The notes under the pieces: model-generated
What the model was told of the DNA's origin: nothing
The model's database searches: none
The model's input: the letters and a program-made list of their open reading frames with translations, nothing else
DNA from: Curtobacterium sp. PhB115
GTDB lineage: Bacteria > Actinomycetota > Actinomycetes > Actinomycetales > Microbacteriaceae
Length of the DNA: 64,000 nt
Direction of reading: 5' to 3'
Assembly: GCF_003752025.1 (NCBI RefSeq)
Contig: NZ_RJKR01000005.1
Span: 248,001-312,000 of the forward strand
In this document: positions 1 through 15,397 of the stretch, one piece after another
Layout: each line of letters starts with the position of its first letter
Position numbering within the stretch: the stretch's first letter is position 1
Made by a program: the position numbers and the translations under genes

Positions 1-913
1 CGGGGATCAAGCCGAACTTGTGCAGGTCTTCCGGCAGCACCTCGGAGTACAGGTCCTGGTGGTCGTTCGCGCTGTGGAGCGGGGCGCCGAAGCCGATCCC
101 CCGCTTGCCGACGCGGGACGACACGATGTCCTCGAGCCCGGCGAACGCACCGGCGACGATGAACAGCACGTTCGTCGTGTCGATCTGGATGAACTCCTGG
201 TGCGGGTGCTTCCGACCGCCCTGCGGCGGGACCGAGGCGACGGTGCCCTCGAGGATCTTGAGGAGCGCCTGCTGGACGCCTTCGCCCGAGACGTCACGCG
301 TGATCGACGGGTTCTCGGCCTTGCGGGCGATCTTGTCGACCTCGTCGATGTAGATGATGCCGGTCTCGGCGCGCTTCACGTCGTAGTCGGCGGCCTGGAT
401 GAGCTTGAGGAGGATGTTCTCGACGTCCTCACCCACGTAGCCGGCCTCGGTCAGCGCGGTGGCGTCGGCAACGGCGAACGGCACGTTGAGGCGCTTCGCC
501 AGGGTCTGCGCGAGGTACGTCTTGCCGCAGCCCGTCGGGCCGATGAGCAGGATGTTCGACTTCGCGATCTCGATGTCGTCGCGGTCCTCGGCCGCGGTGA
601 TCTGCCCCTGGGCGCGGATGCGCTTGTAGTGGTTGTAGACGGCGACCGCGAGGGCGCGCTTCGCCGGGTCCTGCCCGATGACGTACTCCTGCAGGAAGTC
701 GAAGATCTCGCGCGGCTTCGGGAGCTCGAAGTCACCGCTCGTGGTGTCCTCGCCCGCCTCGGCCAGACGCTCTTCGATGATCTCGTTGCACAGCTCGACG
801 CACTCGTCGCAGATGTACACGCCGGGACCGGCGATCAGCTGCTGCACCTGCTTCTGGCTCTTGCCGCAGAAGGAGCACTTCAGGAGGTCACCGCTCTCTC
901 CGATGCGTGCCAT
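1..913 (-). CDS. clpX: ATP-dependent Clp protease ATP-binding subunit ClpX (partial, C-terminus outside window)
   Basis: AAA+ unfoldase that feeds substrates to the ClpP peptidase in the cytoplasm. The first 304 residues are in the window. The N-terminal zinc-binding domain has cysteines at 13, 16, 35 and 38. The Walker A motif GPTGCGKT is at about 125-132, and the Walker B stretch IIYIDEVDK follows. The start ATG (911-913) is preceded by a GGGAGG ribosome site. A family member is about 420 residues, so roughly 120 residues are missing at the window edge. It lies downstream of tig-clpP1-clpP2 on the same strand, but a terminator and two plus-strand copper genes separate it from clpP2. It therefore probably has its own promoter in 914-1135. 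Confidence 0.97.
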   Translation of the reverse strand, partial: MARIGESGDLLKCSFCGKSQKQVQQLIAGPGVYICDECVELCNEIIEERLAEAGEDTTSGDFELPKPREIFDFLQEYVIGQDPAKRALAVAVYNHYKRIRAQGQITAAEDRDDIEIAKSNILLIGPTGCGKTYLAQTLAKRLNVPFAVADATALTEAGYVGEDVENILLKLIQAADYDVKRAETGIIYIDEVDKIARKAENPSITRDVSGEGVQQALLKILEGTVASVPPQGGRKHPHQEFIQIDTTNVLFIVAGAFAGLEDIVSSRVGKRGIGFGAPLHSANDHQDLYSEVLPEDLHKFGLIP

Positions 914-1102
914 TCCAGTGCCTCCCGTGGTCGGACGTGTCGGTCGCGCCGTCGCGACGACCGTTGGTGCACCGTGGTGGTGGGCACCTCGTCGTGCACA
1001 CGAGCCTAACCGCAACCGGTGACACCGACCGCGATGCCCCTCGGGATTTCGCCGGCGCGTTCGCCCAGGGCGTTCGATCCTGCTACGGTGATCCGGTCTC
1101 CT

Positions 1103-1115
1103 CTACAAGTTGTAG
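1103..1115. promoter_or_regulatory. 13-bp palindrome CTACAAGTTGTAG, candidate copper-responsive operator
   Basis: A perfect palindrome lies 20 bases before the YcnI start and just downstream of a possible -10 box (TACGGT, 1084-1089). The TACA/TGTA half-sites resemble operators of the BlaI/CopY repressor family, although here the spacer is three bases. The link to copper sensing is inferred from the two genes it precedes. Confidence 0.5.
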
Positions 1116-1135
1116 AAACATCCGGAAGGAACTCC

Positions 1136-1861
1136 ATGCACAACCGACTCGTCGCCGGCGGCGCCGTCACCCTCGGCATCACCGCCGCGATCGTCCTCGG
1201 CTCCGCCGCGTCGGCCAGCGCACACGTGTCCGCGACCGCGACGTCCACCGCGGCGAACTCGTACACGACGGCGACGTTCTCGGTCCCGCACGGCTGCGAC
1301 GGCTCCCCCACGACGAAGATCGAGTTCCAGGTGCCGGAGTCCGTGATCGAGGTCACCCCGACGGTGAACCCGAACTGGACGATCCGCAAGGCCACCGAGC
1401 CCTACACCGACCCGTCGGCATCCGCGTCCGACGACGAGGCCGAGGCCGCCGCCGAGCGCGTCACGAGCATCACCTACACCGCGAAGACCCCGCTCCCCGC
1501 GGACGAGCGCGACACCTTCGCCCTCTCCTTCTCGCTGCCGGACGGCAAGGCCGGCGACCTGGTCGAGTTCCCCGCCCTGCAGACCTGCGAGAAGGGCTCC
1601 GTCGAGTGGAACCAGGAGCAGGTCGCCGGTGAGGCCGAGCCCGAGCACCCGGCGCCCTCGATCACCCTGACCGCGGCCGAGGCCACGGACGACGACGGTG
1701 ACCCCATCGCCGCCACCCCCACGACCGAGGCCGCCGCTGCGACCGCCCCCGCCGACCCCGACCTGGTCGGCCGCTTCCTCGGCCTCGGCGGCCTGGTGCT
1801 CGGCGCCGTCGCCCTGGTCGTCGCCGTCGCGAACACGCGTCGTCGGGGCTCCGTCAAGTGA
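1136..1861 (+). CDS. YcnI-like (DUF1775) copper-associated membrane-anchored protein
   Basis: 241-residue exported protein. A signal peptide ends in ASASA, leaving a histidine (AHVSA) at the mature N-terminus, the residue that binds Cu(II) in characterised YcnI proteins. The YcnI domain spans roughly residues 30-175. An Ala/Thr/Asp/Pro-rich linker and one C-terminal membrane helix (LGLGGLVLGAVALVVAVA) with a basic tail follow. The ATG at 1136 was chosen over the upstream in-frame GTG because of the signal peptide and the GGAAGG ribosome site. It overlaps the CopC gene by four bases (GTGA), indicating translational coupling. The pair probably handles copper outside the membrane; delivery to a cuproenzyme versus detoxification cannot be told apart. 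Confidence 0.88.
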   Translation: MHNRLVAGGAVTLGITAAIVLGSAASASAHVSATATSTAANSYTTATFSVPHGCDGSPTTKIEFQVPESVIEVTPTVNPNWTIRKATEPYTDPSASASDDEAEAAAERVTSITYTAKTPLPADERDTFALSFSLPDGKAGDLVEFPALQTCEKGSVEWNQEQVAGEAEPEHPAPSITLTAAEATDDDGDPIAATPTTEAAAATAPADPDLVGRFLGLGGLVLGAVALVVAVANTRRRGSVK

Positions 1862-2517
1862 CGCAGCGCGGCTCGCGTCGGTCCCGGCTGCGGTCCTCTG
1901 CCTGGAGGCTCGTGGCCGGGTCCGCCGCGGCCGTCGCGATCGCGGGCGGTGCCGTCCTCGGGCTCGCCAGCCCGGCCAGCGCGCACAACTACCTGATCGC
2001 GTCGACCCCGGAGGTCGGTGGCACCCTCACCGAGTTGCCGAAGTCGTTCGACATCACCACGAACGACAAGCTGCTCGACATCGGTGGCTCCGGCTCGGGG
2101 TTCGCCTTCCGGGTCGTCGGCCCGGACGGCAAGTACTACGAGGACGGCTGCGTCGACATCGACGGCCCCTCGATGACCACCCCAGCCGCACTCGGCGGCT
2201 CGGGGAAGTACACGGTCGAGTGGCAGATCGTCTCGGCCGACGGTCACACCGTCTCCGACGAGTACACCTTCACGTGGAAGGCCCCCTCCGGCTTCTCCGC
2301 CGCGACGGGTTCGTCGACGCCGCCGACCTGCGCCACCGCGGGCGACTCGTCGACCGAGGCGGCCACCTCAGGCACGGCCTCGGGCAGCGCCGACTCCGCC
2401 GCGTCGGACGCGCTCTGGATCGGCGCCGGCGGACTCGTCCTCGTCGCGCTGGTCGTCACGGTCCTGCTGCTCCTGCGGCGCCGCCCCGCGCCCGAGACGG
2501 ACGACACCGACGATTGA
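1858..2517 (+). CDS. copC: CopC-domain copper resistance protein
   Basis: 219-residue exported copper-binding protein. The signal peptide ends in SPASA, so the mature chain begins HNYLIASTP with the conserved N-terminal histidine. The second copper-site signature SADGHTVSDEYTFTW lies near residues 123-137. A Ser/Thr/Ala-rich linker leads to a single C-terminal membrane helix and a basic-acidic tail, so the domain is tethered to the outer face of the membrane. The GTG start overlaps the TGA of the YcnI gene. There is no fused CopD domain as seen in YcnJ, and no copD gene nearby. Confidence 0.9.
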   Translation: MTQRGSRRSRLRSSAWRLVAGSAAAVAIAGGAVLGLASPASAHNYLIASTPEVGGTLTELPKSFDITTNDKLLDIGGSGSGFAFRVVGPDGKYYEDGCVDIDGPSMTTPAALGGSGKYTVEWQIVSADGHTVSDEYTFTWKAPSGFSAATGSSTPPTCATAGDSSTEAATSGTASGSADSAASDALWIGAGGLVLVALVVTVLLLLRRRPAPETDDTDD

Positions 2518-2526
2518 CACCGCTGC

Positions 2527-2568
2527 ACGACGAAGGCCCCGCACCGATCGGTGCGGGGCCTTCGTCGT
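2527..2568. terminator. Bidirectional terminator between copC and clpP2
   Basis: A perfect 42-base inverted repeat (arms start ACGACGAAGG and end CCTTCGTCGT) sits between the convergent copC and clpP2 genes. It is GC-rich and ends in a short T-containing tail, as expected for a shared intrinsic terminator. Confidence 0.85.
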
Positions 2569-2579
2569 TCCTGCTGGTG

Positions 2580-3239
2580 CTACTTGACGAGCGCCGGCAG
2601 GTTCTTGCGGCTGGTGAGGACCTGGTCGATCAGGCCGTACTCCACGGCTTCCTGCGCGGACATGATCTTGTCGCGCTCGATGTCGTGGTTGATCTCCTCC
2701 GGCGTCTTGTTGGAGTGCTTCGACAGCGTCTCCTCGAGCCAGGTGCGCATGCGGAGGATCTCCGCCGCCTGGATCTCGATGTCCGACGCCTGACCGCCAC
2801 CCTGCTGGGTCGCGGGCTGGTGGATGAGCACACGGGCGTTCGGCAGCGCGAGGCGCTTGCCCGGGGTACCGCCGGCGAGGAGCACCGACGCAGCCGAGGC
2901 AGCCTGGCCGAGGCAGACCGTCTGGATCTGCGGACGGATGTACTGCATCGTGTCGTAGATCGCCGTCATCGCGGTGAACGAACCACCGGGCGAGTTGATG
3001 TACATGACGATGTCGCGGTCGGGGTCCATCGACTCGAGCACGAGCAGCTGGGCCATGACGTCGTCAGCCGACGCGTCGTCGACCTGGACACCGAGGAACA
3101 CGATGCGGTCCTCGAAGAGCTTCGCGTACGGGTCCTGGCGCTTGTAGCCGTAGGCCGTGCGCTCCTCGAAGCTCGGCAGGATGTACCGATTGGACGGAGC
3201 CGGGACGTTCTGCGCGCCACCGAGCATTGGGAGATGCAT
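2580..3239 (-). CDS. clpP2: ATP-dependent Clp protease proteolytic subunit ClpP2
   Basis: 219-residue serine peptidase subunit. The catalytic triad is Ser115 (GQAASAAS), His140 (LIHQP) and Asp186 (HDIERD). The N-terminal extension before the ClpP fold (about 35 residues) is longer than in ClpP1. Actinobacteria normally assemble mixed ClpP1P2 tetradecamers that dock ClpX or ClpC; this is the second gene of the pair. It lies 26 bases downstream of clpP1 on the same strand, with an A/G-rich ribosome site (AAAGGAAA) before the ATG, so the two are almost certainly one operon. Confidence 0.97.
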   Translation of the reverse strand: MHLPMLGGAQNVPAPSNRYILPSFEERTAYGYKRQDPYAKLFEDRIVFLGVQVDDASADDVMAQLLVLESMDPDRDIVMYINSPGGSFTAMTAIYDTMQYIRPQIQTVCLGQAASAASVLLAGGTPGKRLALPNARVLIHQPATQQGGGQASDIEIQAAEILRMRTWLEETLSKHSNKTPEEINHDIERDKIMSAQEAVEYGLIDQVLTSRKNLPALVK

Positions 3240-3265
3240 TCTCGTTTCCTTTTCTTCGGTGGGGA

Positions 3266-3895
3266 TCAGGACTGGGCGTCGGGGTCGGCCGCGCTGGTGG
3301 GCGTCTCGCCGTCGGCGACGGTGCCGCCGCCACCGATGACCTCGGCGCTCGACGCGCGGAGGTGGTCGACGAAGCCGTACTCGAGCGCTTCCTGCGCCGT
3401 GAACCAGTTGTCACGGTCGTTGTCCTTGAGGATCTGCTCGATGGACTTGCCGGTCTGCTCGGCCGTGAGCTCCGCCATCCGCTGCTTCATGTCGAGGATG
3501 ACCTTGGCCTGCGTCTGGATGTCGGCAGCGGTACCGCCGAAGCCACCGGACGGCTGGTGCAGCAGCACACGGGCGTTCGGCGTGATGTAGCGCTTGCCCG
3601 GCGTGCCGGAGGACAGCAGGAACTGTCCCATCGACGCGGCGAGGCCGATGCCCACGGTGACGATGTCGTTCGGCACGAACTGCATCGTGTCGTAGATCGC
3701 CATGCCCGCGGTGATCGAGCCACCGGGTGAGTTGATGTAGAGGTAGATGTCCTTCTCAGGGTCCTCGGCGGCGAGCAGCAGCAGCTTGGCTGCGATCTCG
3801 TTCGAGTTGTCGTCGCGGACCTCGGAGCCGAGCCACACGATCCGGTCTCTCAGAAGGCGGTCAAAAACACTGGGGTTCAGTGTTGCTTCGGCCAT
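3266..3895 (-). CDS. clpP1: ATP-dependent Clp protease proteolytic subunit ClpP1
   Basis: 209-residue serine peptidase subunit. Ser88 (GLAASMG), His113 (LLHQP) and Asp158 (KDNDRD) form the triad. The ATG at 3893-3895 is preceded by GGGAGC; the longer upstream reading frame has no comparable start. It is first in the clpP1-clpP2 operon. The C-terminus (after residue about 185) is a Gly/Ala/Asp-rich tail that looks disordered. Confidence 0.97.
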   Translation of the reverse strand: MAEATLNPSVFDRLLRDRIVWLGSEVRDDNSNEIAAKLLLLAAEDPEKDIYLYINSPGGSITAGMAIYDTMQFVPNDIVTVGIGLAASMGQFLLSSGTPGKRYITPNARVLLHQPSGGFGGTAADIQTQAKVILDMKQRMAELTAEQTGKSIEQILKDNDRDNWFTAQEALEYGFVDHLRASSAEVIGGGGTVADGETPTSAADPDAQS

Positions 3896-3998
3896 GGAAA
3901 AGCTCCCGTTCAGTTGTCGCTTGTTGTCGAACTTATCGGGTGCAACGCACCAGTTCTCGCCTGTTCGCCGACAGCAATGCGGTGGTGCGGAAAACACG

Positions 3999-4040
3999 AG
4001 ACGGGAGGCACGGTGCCAGCTGGCACCGTGCCTCCCGTCT
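3999..4040. terminator. Terminator between tig and clpP1
   Basis: A perfect 42-base inverted repeat (arms AGACGGGAGG and CCTCCCGTCT) lies 24 bases after the trigger factor stop. It separates tig transcription from clpP1P2, so clpP1P2 probably starts from a promoter in 3896-3998. Confidence 0.85.
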
Positions 4041-4064
4041 GTCTTGCCGGTGGCGTCGAGATCG

Positions 4065-5372
4065 TTACTCGGCGTCCTCCGCAGGCGCCTGCGCGACACC
4101 CGCCGTGAAGGCGGAGAGGTCGACTGCGTCGCCGTTGGTGTCCTTGACGGTCACCTTCGCGAGGACGGTCGCGACCGCCTTCGAGCGGGCGACCTCGCCG
4201 ACCATGCCCGGGATCTGGCCGTTCTGGTCGATGACCTTGATGAACTCGGCCGGCTCCATGCCGTACTGCGCCGCAGCCTGGATGAGGTACTGGGTCAGTT
4301 CCTCCTGGGAGACCTGGATCTCCTCCTTCTCGGCGATGGAGTCGAGGAGGATCTGCGAGCGGAAGGCCTTCTCGCTGGACTCGGAGACCTCCTTGCGGTG
4401 CTCCTCGTCCTCGAGGCGGTTCTCCTGCTCGAGGTGACGGTGCACCTCGTCCTCGATGAGCTGCTCCGAGATCGGGATGTTGACGTCCTCGATGAGCTTC
4501 TCGACGAGCTTGTCGCGAGCCGCGGCGCCCTGACCGAAGGTCTTGGACTTCGCGATCTGCTCCTTCAGGTCCGCCTTGAGCTCGTCGATCGTGTCGAACT
4601 GGCTGGCGATCTGCGCGAACTCGTCGTCGGCCTCGGGGAGCTCGCGCTCCTTGACGGCGGTGACGGTGACGGCGATCTGAGCGGTCTCGCCCTCGCGGTC
4701 GCCACCGACGAGCTTCGACTCGAAGTTCGTCGACTCACCGGCGGTGAGGGACTCGAGCGCCTCGTCGATGCCCTCGAGCAGGTCGCCGGAGCCGATCTCG
4801 TAGGAGACGCCGGTGGCCGAGTCGACCTCGTCGTCGCCGATGCTGGCGGTGAGGTCGATCTGCGCGAAGTCGCCCGTCTTCGCCGGACGGTCGACCGTCA
4901 CGAGCGTGCCGAAGCGGGTGCGCAGGTTCTGCAGCTCCTCTTCGATCTCGTCGTCCGACACCTCGACGGCGTCGACGGTGAGCTCGTAGTCCTCGTACTT
5001 CGGGAGGTCGAACTCGGGACGCACGTCGACCTCGAAGGTGAGGACGAGGTCGCCCGCGAAGTCGGCGAGGTTCGGCAGCTCGGCGACGTCGGCCTCGGCA
5101 CGGCCGAGGATGCGCAGCTCCTGCTCTTCGACCGCCTGGCGGTAGAAGTTGTCGATGGCGTCACCGACGGCGTGGTTCAGGACCTCGCCGCGGCCGACGC
5201 GCTGGTCGACGATCGCCGGCGGGACCTTGCCCTTGCGGAAGCCGGGGATGTTGATCTGCTCGGCGATGTGCTTGTACGCGTGGTCGATGCTCGGCTTGAG
5301 ATCTTCCGGCGTCACGTTCACGGTGAGCTTGACGCGGGTGTCGCTCACCTTGTCGACGGTGCTGGTGGCCAA
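4065..5372 (-). CDS. tig: Trigger factor, ribosome-associated chaperone
   Basis: 435-residue ribosome-bound chaperone and peptidyl-prolyl isomerase. It has the N-terminal ribosome-binding domain with the GFRKGKVP signature near residue 44, the FKBP-type domain in the middle ([21 protein letters not shown]) and the long helical C-terminal domain with an acidic end. The start is a TTG at 5370-5372, eight bases after a GGAG site, giving [11 protein letters not shown]; no ATG with a ribosome site is available. It lies upstream of clpP1P2 on the same strand, the usual chaperone-protease neighbourhood, but has its own terminator. Confidence 0.96.
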   Translation of the reverse strand: MATSTVDKVSDTRVKLTVNVTPEDLKPSIDHAYKHIAEQINIPGFRKGKVPPAIVDQRVGRGEVLNHAVGDAIDNFYRQAVEEQELRILGRAEADVAELPNLADFAGDLVLTFEVDVRPEFDLPKYEDYELTVDAVEVSDDEIEEELQNLRTRFGTLVTVDRPAKTGDFAQIDLTASIGDDEVDSATGVSYEIGSGDLLEGIDEALESLTAGESTNFESKLVGGDREGETAQIAVTVTAVKERELPEADDEFAQIASQFDTIDELKADLKEQIAKSKTFGQGAAARDKLVEKLIEDVNIPISEQLIEDEVHRHLEQENRLEDEEHRKEVSESSEKAFRSQILLDSIAEKEEIQVSQEELTQYLIQAAAQYGMEPAEFIKVIDQNGQIPGMVGEVARSKAVATVLAKVTVKDTNGDAVDLSAFTAGVAQAPAEDAE

Positions 5373-5424
5373 GGGATGTTCTCCTGTTGGTTGACGTTCG
5401 TGTGGTCGGTGGTTCTCGAAGACC

Positions 5425-5501
5425 TGGTCGGGGCGACAGGAGTTGAACCTGCGACCTCCCGCTCCCAAAGCGGGCGCTCTACCAAGCTGAGCTACGCCCC
5501 G
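5425..5501 (-). tRNA. tRNA-Pro (anticodon UGG)
   Basis: Cloverleaf on the minus strand. The acceptor stem CGGGGCG pairs with CGCCCCG, the anticodon loop is TTTGGGA (anticodon TGG), and the T-loop is GGTTCAACTCC. The discriminator A is followed by an encoded CCA (5425-5427). Confidence 0.96.
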
Positions 5502-5557
5502 TTTGTGTGTGCCAGGGATTCCGCGCACGCCGACAGGCGCATGCGACGCCGATGAGT

Positions 5558-5869
5558 CTAGCGGTCCGGAGGTGCTGGGTTCCCGGGAGCTTGTCCGTCG
5601 ATCTCGGCGGCGCGTCGCAAGCCGTTCCGCCAGTGCACGCCGACGGCCACCTGGACCCCCAGCGCAGCGACCGCCAGGACGACCCCGACGACGATCCGCC
5701 AGACGTGCAGGAGTGCGTGCGCGGGCTGCGACTGCGGGTCACCGAACAGCTCCGGGCGCATCGAGAAGACCACCGCGGCGAGGACCACCAGCACGTACGA
5801 GGCCACCCGGGACCAGCGGATCGTGCGCTCGGCCGTGGCGTCCGGCTTGGGGATGACGCGCCCTGGCAT
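5558..5869 (-). CDS. Small two-helix membrane protein, function unknown
   Basis: 103-residue protein with two predicted membrane segments: [16 protein letters not shown] near residues 20-35 and [23 protein letters not shown] near 52-74. The N-terminus is basic and the C-terminus is short and Pro-rich. The ATG at 5867-5869 was chosen because the upstream extension would read through the tRNA-Gly gene. It is boxed in by tRNA genes and is not recognised as a named family. Confidence 0.65.
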   Translation of the reverse strand: MPGRVIPKPDATAERTIRWSRVASYVLVVLAAVVFSMRPELFGDPQSQPAHALLHVWRIVVGVVLAVAALGVQVAVGVHWRNGLRRAAEIDGQAPGNPAPPDR

Positions 5870-5923
5870 GTCGGTGCCCGTTCGTCCGCTACGATGATCT
5901 GGCTGCGCCTGGTGCGCAGGCGC

Positions 5924-5997
5924 GGGGATGTAGCTCAATGGTAGAGCCCCAGTCTTCCAAACTGGCCACGCGGGTTCGATTCCCGTCATCCCCTCCA
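5924..5997 (+). tRNA. tRNA-Gly (anticodon UCC)
   Basis: The acceptor stem GGGGATG pairs with CATCCCC. The anticodon loop is CTTCCAA (anticodon TCC), the T-arm is GCGGG-TTCGATT-CCCGT, the discriminator is T and CCA is encoded. A promoter-like TACGAT at 5890-5895 lies about 28 bases upstream. Confidence 0.96.
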
Positions 5998-6046
5998 CCA
6001 GGGGTCCCCTCTCCACCCCACGGGCGCTGCGCCACGCGGAGCCCGG

Positions 6047-7696
6047 TCAGGATGCCGGCCCGTCCGCGCGCAGGGCGGTCGCCGCCGCCGCGTTCGTCGA
6101 GAACTGCCGGGCGTCGCCGAGCAGGTCGAAGTGCGCGAACTGCTCGCGGACACCGGCCCGCAGACGGCTGAACGAGACGGTGACGCCCTGCTCCGCGCAC
6201 CACGCGAACGTCTCGTCCGCGACGTCGGCCGCCGTGGTGTCGACGTCGGTGATCGCCTCGCAGTCGAGGACGAGGTGCCGGGCATCGACCGCGAGACCCG
6301 CCGTCACCGCGGAGCGCACCGCCGAACCGAACCGTTGGGCGTTGCCGAAGAAGAGCGGGCCCGCGAACCGCAGCACCACCACGCCGGGCACCGAGGTCAC
6401 CGTGCCGTCGTCCGCCGCACGGAACGCGTCCAGCGGCTCGCCGCCGGGCGTCAGGACGTCCACCGGCGGGTGGGACGCGCGGCGGACGACGTCGACGAGG
6501 GACAGCACGAACGCGATGACCACGCCGATGACCGGACCGAGGAAGAGTGCCCCGAGGAAGCACACGGCCGCGACGGCGAACTCGAAGCGCCGGAGGCGCC
6601 AGAGCCGCGCGAAGTCGGCGAAGCCGAGCAGCGGTACGACGGCGACGGCGACGATGGCGCCGATCGCCGGCGACGGGATGTCCCGCAGCAGCGCCGTCCC
6701 GAAGCACACGACCAGGAAGGTGAGGACCGCCGCGACGAGCGCCGGCAGCTGCGTCCGCGAACCAGCCTGGTCCATCGCGGCCGTGCGGGACGCGGACGAC
6801 CCGACCGTGAACCCGCCCGTCACACCCGCGCCGAGGTTGGCCGCGGCGAAGGCGAACAGGTCGCGGTCGGGTTCGTCGCGGTACCCGTGCCGTTCGGCGT
6901 ACCGGCGGGCCACCAGCAGTCCCTCGGCGATGGTGACGAGCGTCAGCGCGAACGCGCTCGGGACGACCTGCAACCACTGCGTCCAGCTGATCTGCGGCCA
7001 CGTGAATGACGGCGGCCCGGCCGGCACGTCGCCGAGGACCGACACCCCGGCGTCGTCGAGGCGGAAGACGACCAGTGCGACCGTTGAGGCGACGAGGACG
7101 ACGAGCGCCCACGGCACCCCGCGCACGCGGCGCCCGAGCACCAGGACGGCCACGGACAGCGCGGCGATGACGACGGACCACAGGTTGGTCCCGCCGAGCC
7201 CGGCGAGCAGCTGTCCGGCCTTCTCCACGAACTCGCCGCCGCTGTCGATGTGGACGCCGAGCATCTTGGCGACCTGGCTGACGAGGATGTCGAGCGCGAG
7301 GCCGCCGACGAACCCGACGAGGATCGGCGCCGACAGGAAGTTCGCGAGGAACCCGAGCTTGAGGACGGCGCAGAGTGCGAACATCACGGCACCGATGAGT
7401 GCCTGCGCGAACGCGAGCTGCAGGTACGTGTCGCTGTCCGCTGCGACCAACCCGGTCAACGAGGACCCGACCAACGCGGCAGCCGCGGCGTCCGGCGATG
7501 CGACGAGCTGCCGGCTCGAGGCAAGGAGCGCGTACAGCACGGCGGGCACGATCAACGCGTAGAGACCGGCGGTCGGCGGGAGTCCGGCGATCTGGGCGTA
7601 CCCGATGTTCAGCGGGATCGCGATGGCTGCGAGGGTGACGCCCGCGAGCGCCTCCGTCCGCAGGTTCCCGCGTTGCAGCCCGGGGAGGATGCGCAT
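6047..7696 (-). CDS. SulP family (SLC26) anion transporter with STAS domain
   Basis: 549-residue inner-membrane transporter. The N-terminal 400 residues are a series of hydrophobic helices with SulP hallmarks (AIPLNIGYAQIAGLPPTAGLYA near residue 26; GGFTVGSSASRTAAMDQAGSRTQ in the middle). A cytoplasmic STAS domain follows (about 425-540, with VVVLRFAGPLFFGNAQRF). Family substrates are sulfate, bicarbonate and other anions; which one applies here is not visible. The gene overlaps the upstream permease stop by one base (TGATG), so the two are co-translated. Confidence 0.9.
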   Translation of the reverse strand: MRILPGLQRGNLRTEALAGVTLAAIAIPLNIGYAQIAGLPPTAGLYALIVPAVLYALLASSRQLVASPDAAAAALVGSSLTGLVAADSDTYLQLAFAQALIGAVMFALCAVLKLGFLANFLSAPILVGFVGGLALDILVSQVAKMLGVHIDSGGEFVEKAGQLLAGLGGTNLWSVVIAALSVAVLVLGRRVRGVPWALVVLVASTVALVVFRLDDAGVSVLGDVPAGPPSFTWPQISWTQWLQVVPSAFALTLVTIAEGLLVARRYAERHGYRDEPDRDLFAFAAANLGAGVTGGFTVGSSASRTAAMDQAGSRTQLPALVAAVLTFLVVCFGTALLRDIPSPAIGAIVAVAVVPLLGFADFARLWRLRRFEFAVAAVCFLGALFLGPVIGVVIAFVLSLVDVVRRASHPPVDVLTPGGEPLDAFRAADDGTVTSVPGVVVLRFAGPLFFGNAQRFGSAVRSAVTAGLAVDARHLVLDCEAITDVDTTAADVADETFAWCAEQGVTVSFSRLRAGVREQFAHFDLLGDARQFSTNAAAATALRADGPAS

Positions 7697-8871
7697 CAGA
7701 CGCTCCCGGTGTTCGTCGGTGCGGCCGTGCTCGTGCGGTCCCGCTGCCGTCGCTTCGCCGGTGTGAACCCGGAGAGGTCACCGAGCGCTGGGCGCATCCA
7801 GCGTGCGTCCGGGTTTGCGTCGACGAGGAGCGCGCGGACGAGGAGCGTGAGCGGGAGGGCGAGGATCGCGCCGAGCGGCCCGAGGAGCGCCGACCACACG
7901 ACCACGGACAGGAATGAGATCGTCTGGTTCAACGACACCGCGGAGCCGGTGATGTGCGGCTGCAGGCCCGACTGGATCACACCGTTGATCACCGCGTAGA
8001 CGACGATCACCGCGAGGGCCGTCGGCCACCCGAACGCGAGCAGTGCGAGGAACGCCGGGGGGATGAGGCCGATCCAGTAGCCGATGTTCGGGATGAACCC
8101 GGTGATGAAGGCGAGCAGACCCCAGAGCAGCGCACCCGGGATCCCGAGGAGCACCAGCGCCAGCGCGTCGAGCGCCGCCACCGCTGCACCGAGCAGCGCC
8201 GTGACGAGCATGTACCGGCGCACGCTCACCGTGTAGGCGACCAGGGCCTCCACCAGGCCGGGACGCGCCGGTCGGAGCCGACCCGCGATGAGGTGTCCCC
8301 AGCCGGCGTCGAGGGTCATGAACACGATGAGTGACAGCACGAGGAAGGTGGAGAAGCCGAACCCGAAGACGCTCCCGATGAGACCGGACACCACACCGAC
8401 GATCTTCCCCGGGTCGAAGGTGGCGAAGACCGCTGCGACCTGCTCCGGTCCCACGCCGAGGGACTCCAGGCCGTTGGCGACCGATTGCTCCAGATCGGCG
8501 AACTGGTCGGAGTACTGCGGGAACAGCGTGGCGAACTGCGCGAGGGAGATCACGAGCGCGGCGGTGAACGCCACGGTGACCACGAGCACGATGACGATCA
8601 CGACCGCTGACGCGAGGCTCCGGGCGAACCCGAGCCGTTCGAGGAAGACCCGAGCCGGTTGCACGCAGATGGTGACGACGAGCGCGAGGACGGTCGGGCC
8701 GATGATCGGGGCGAACCGCGCACAACCGAACGCGATGACGACCGCGCAGGCGAGGCCGATCACGGTGCGCAGACCGCGGCCGAGACCGGCGCGGTCGTCC
8801 TGCGAGCGCGGGGCCGCGTCCGCGGCCGGCGACACCGGCGCGGTGTCGTGATGGCGTCTTCTCCACAACAC
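7696..8871 (-). CDS. AI-2E/PerM family permease
   Basis: 391-residue polytopic membrane protein of the AI-2E transporter family, with about eight helices. The conserved region GIPGALLWGLLAFITGFIPNIGYWIGLIPP lies near residue 245, and the C-terminal GLQPHITGSAVSLNQTISFLSVVVWSALLGPLGAILALPLT is the strongest family signature. The start is a GTG at 8869-8871 with a GAGGAG site six bases upstream. It is first in a two-gene operon with the SulP transporter. Members export diverse solutes, including quorum signals, or act in ion antiport, so the substrate is open. Confidence 0.88.
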   Translation of the reverse strand: MLWRRRHHDTAPVSPAADAAPRSQDDRAGLGRGLRTVIGLACAVVIAFGCARFAPIIGPTVLALVVTICVQPARVFLERLGFARSLASAVVIVIVLVVTVAFTAALVISLAQFATLFPQYSDQFADLEQSVANGLESLGVGPEQVAAVFATFDPGKIVGVVSGLIGSVFGFGFSTFLVLSLIVFMTLDAGWGHLIAGRLRPARPGLVEALVAYTVSVRRYMLVTALLGAAVAALDALALVLLGIPGALLWGLLAFITGFIPNIGYWIGLIPPAFLALLAFGWPTALAVIVVYAVINGVIQSGLQPHITGSAVSLNQTISFLSVVVWSALLGPLGAILALPLTLLVRALLVDANPDARWMRPALGDLSGFTPAKRRQRDRTSTAAPTNTGSV

Positions 8872-9119
8872 GGTGGTCTCCTCGTGGTTCGTCGGCGCTG
8901 GTGCTCATGGGTGATCCCGTCCGCAGCGGACCGGTTCACGGGTCGTGCTCCCTCACGAGTGGTGGTGTGGCGACTGGTCTACCGGTCCGCCCGAACGCGG
9001 GGCACCACCCGGATCGGGCGATCTGCGCGACACGGCGGCGGAGATCACCCGATCCGGATGGCGCATCGCCCGGACCACCAGGCAGAGGCTGGGCCGATCG
9101 ACGAGGGGATGACGAGGCG
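8872..9119. other. Divergent intergenic region before the giant surface protein
   Basis: Separates the minus-strand permease from the plus-strand surface protein gene. It contains an inverted repeat, CCGGATCGGG at 9009-9018 and CCCGATCCGG at 9048-9057, which could be an operator or an mRNA leader hairpin. No additional gene was recognised. Confidence 0.5.
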
Positions 9120-15078
<5,959 letters not shown>

Positions 15079-15104
<26 letters not shown>

Positions 15105-15369
15105 TCTGCGGAGCGTCGCCGAGCTCCACCCGAGCACGTCGGCGCTCCGCGGCCCGCAACGGCACGAGGTAGCCGCCGTCCTTCGGGAACAACGAGGTCG
15201 TCCAGGTCACGGTGCCGATCGTCACCCGCGCGGGGATGACGCCCCAGCCGTACGTGAGCATCGGCGCGAGGTCCGCGATCACCTCGGCGGCCTCGGGCGG
15301 CACGATCGCGAAGAAGAACGGTGACGGTCCGCGCCACTCGATGACCTCACCGCGGAACTCGAGCTCCAT
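15079..15369 (-). CDS. DUF1905 domain protein
   Basis: 96-residue cytoplasmic protein that is almost entirely one DUF1905 beta-rich domain (MELEFRGEVIEWRGPSPFFF, GWGVIPARVTIGTVTWTTSLFPKDGGYLVPL). The biochemical role of the family is unknown; some members are fused to YdeI/OmpD-associated domains. The gene is convergent with the giant surface protein and overlaps its 3' end by 26 bases. Confidence 0.82.
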
Positions 15370-15397
15370 GCCGCGATCGTACGGCGGCGGACCTCGC

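Noticed and set aside
1698-3590. Plus-strand open frame of about 630 codons over copC and clpP2
   Set aside because: Shadow of three real genes and it crosses a strong bidirectional terminator.
3747-5555. Plus-strand open frame of about 600 codons across tig
   Set aside because: Complementary to the trigger factor gene and reads through the tRNA-Pro; no recognisable domain.
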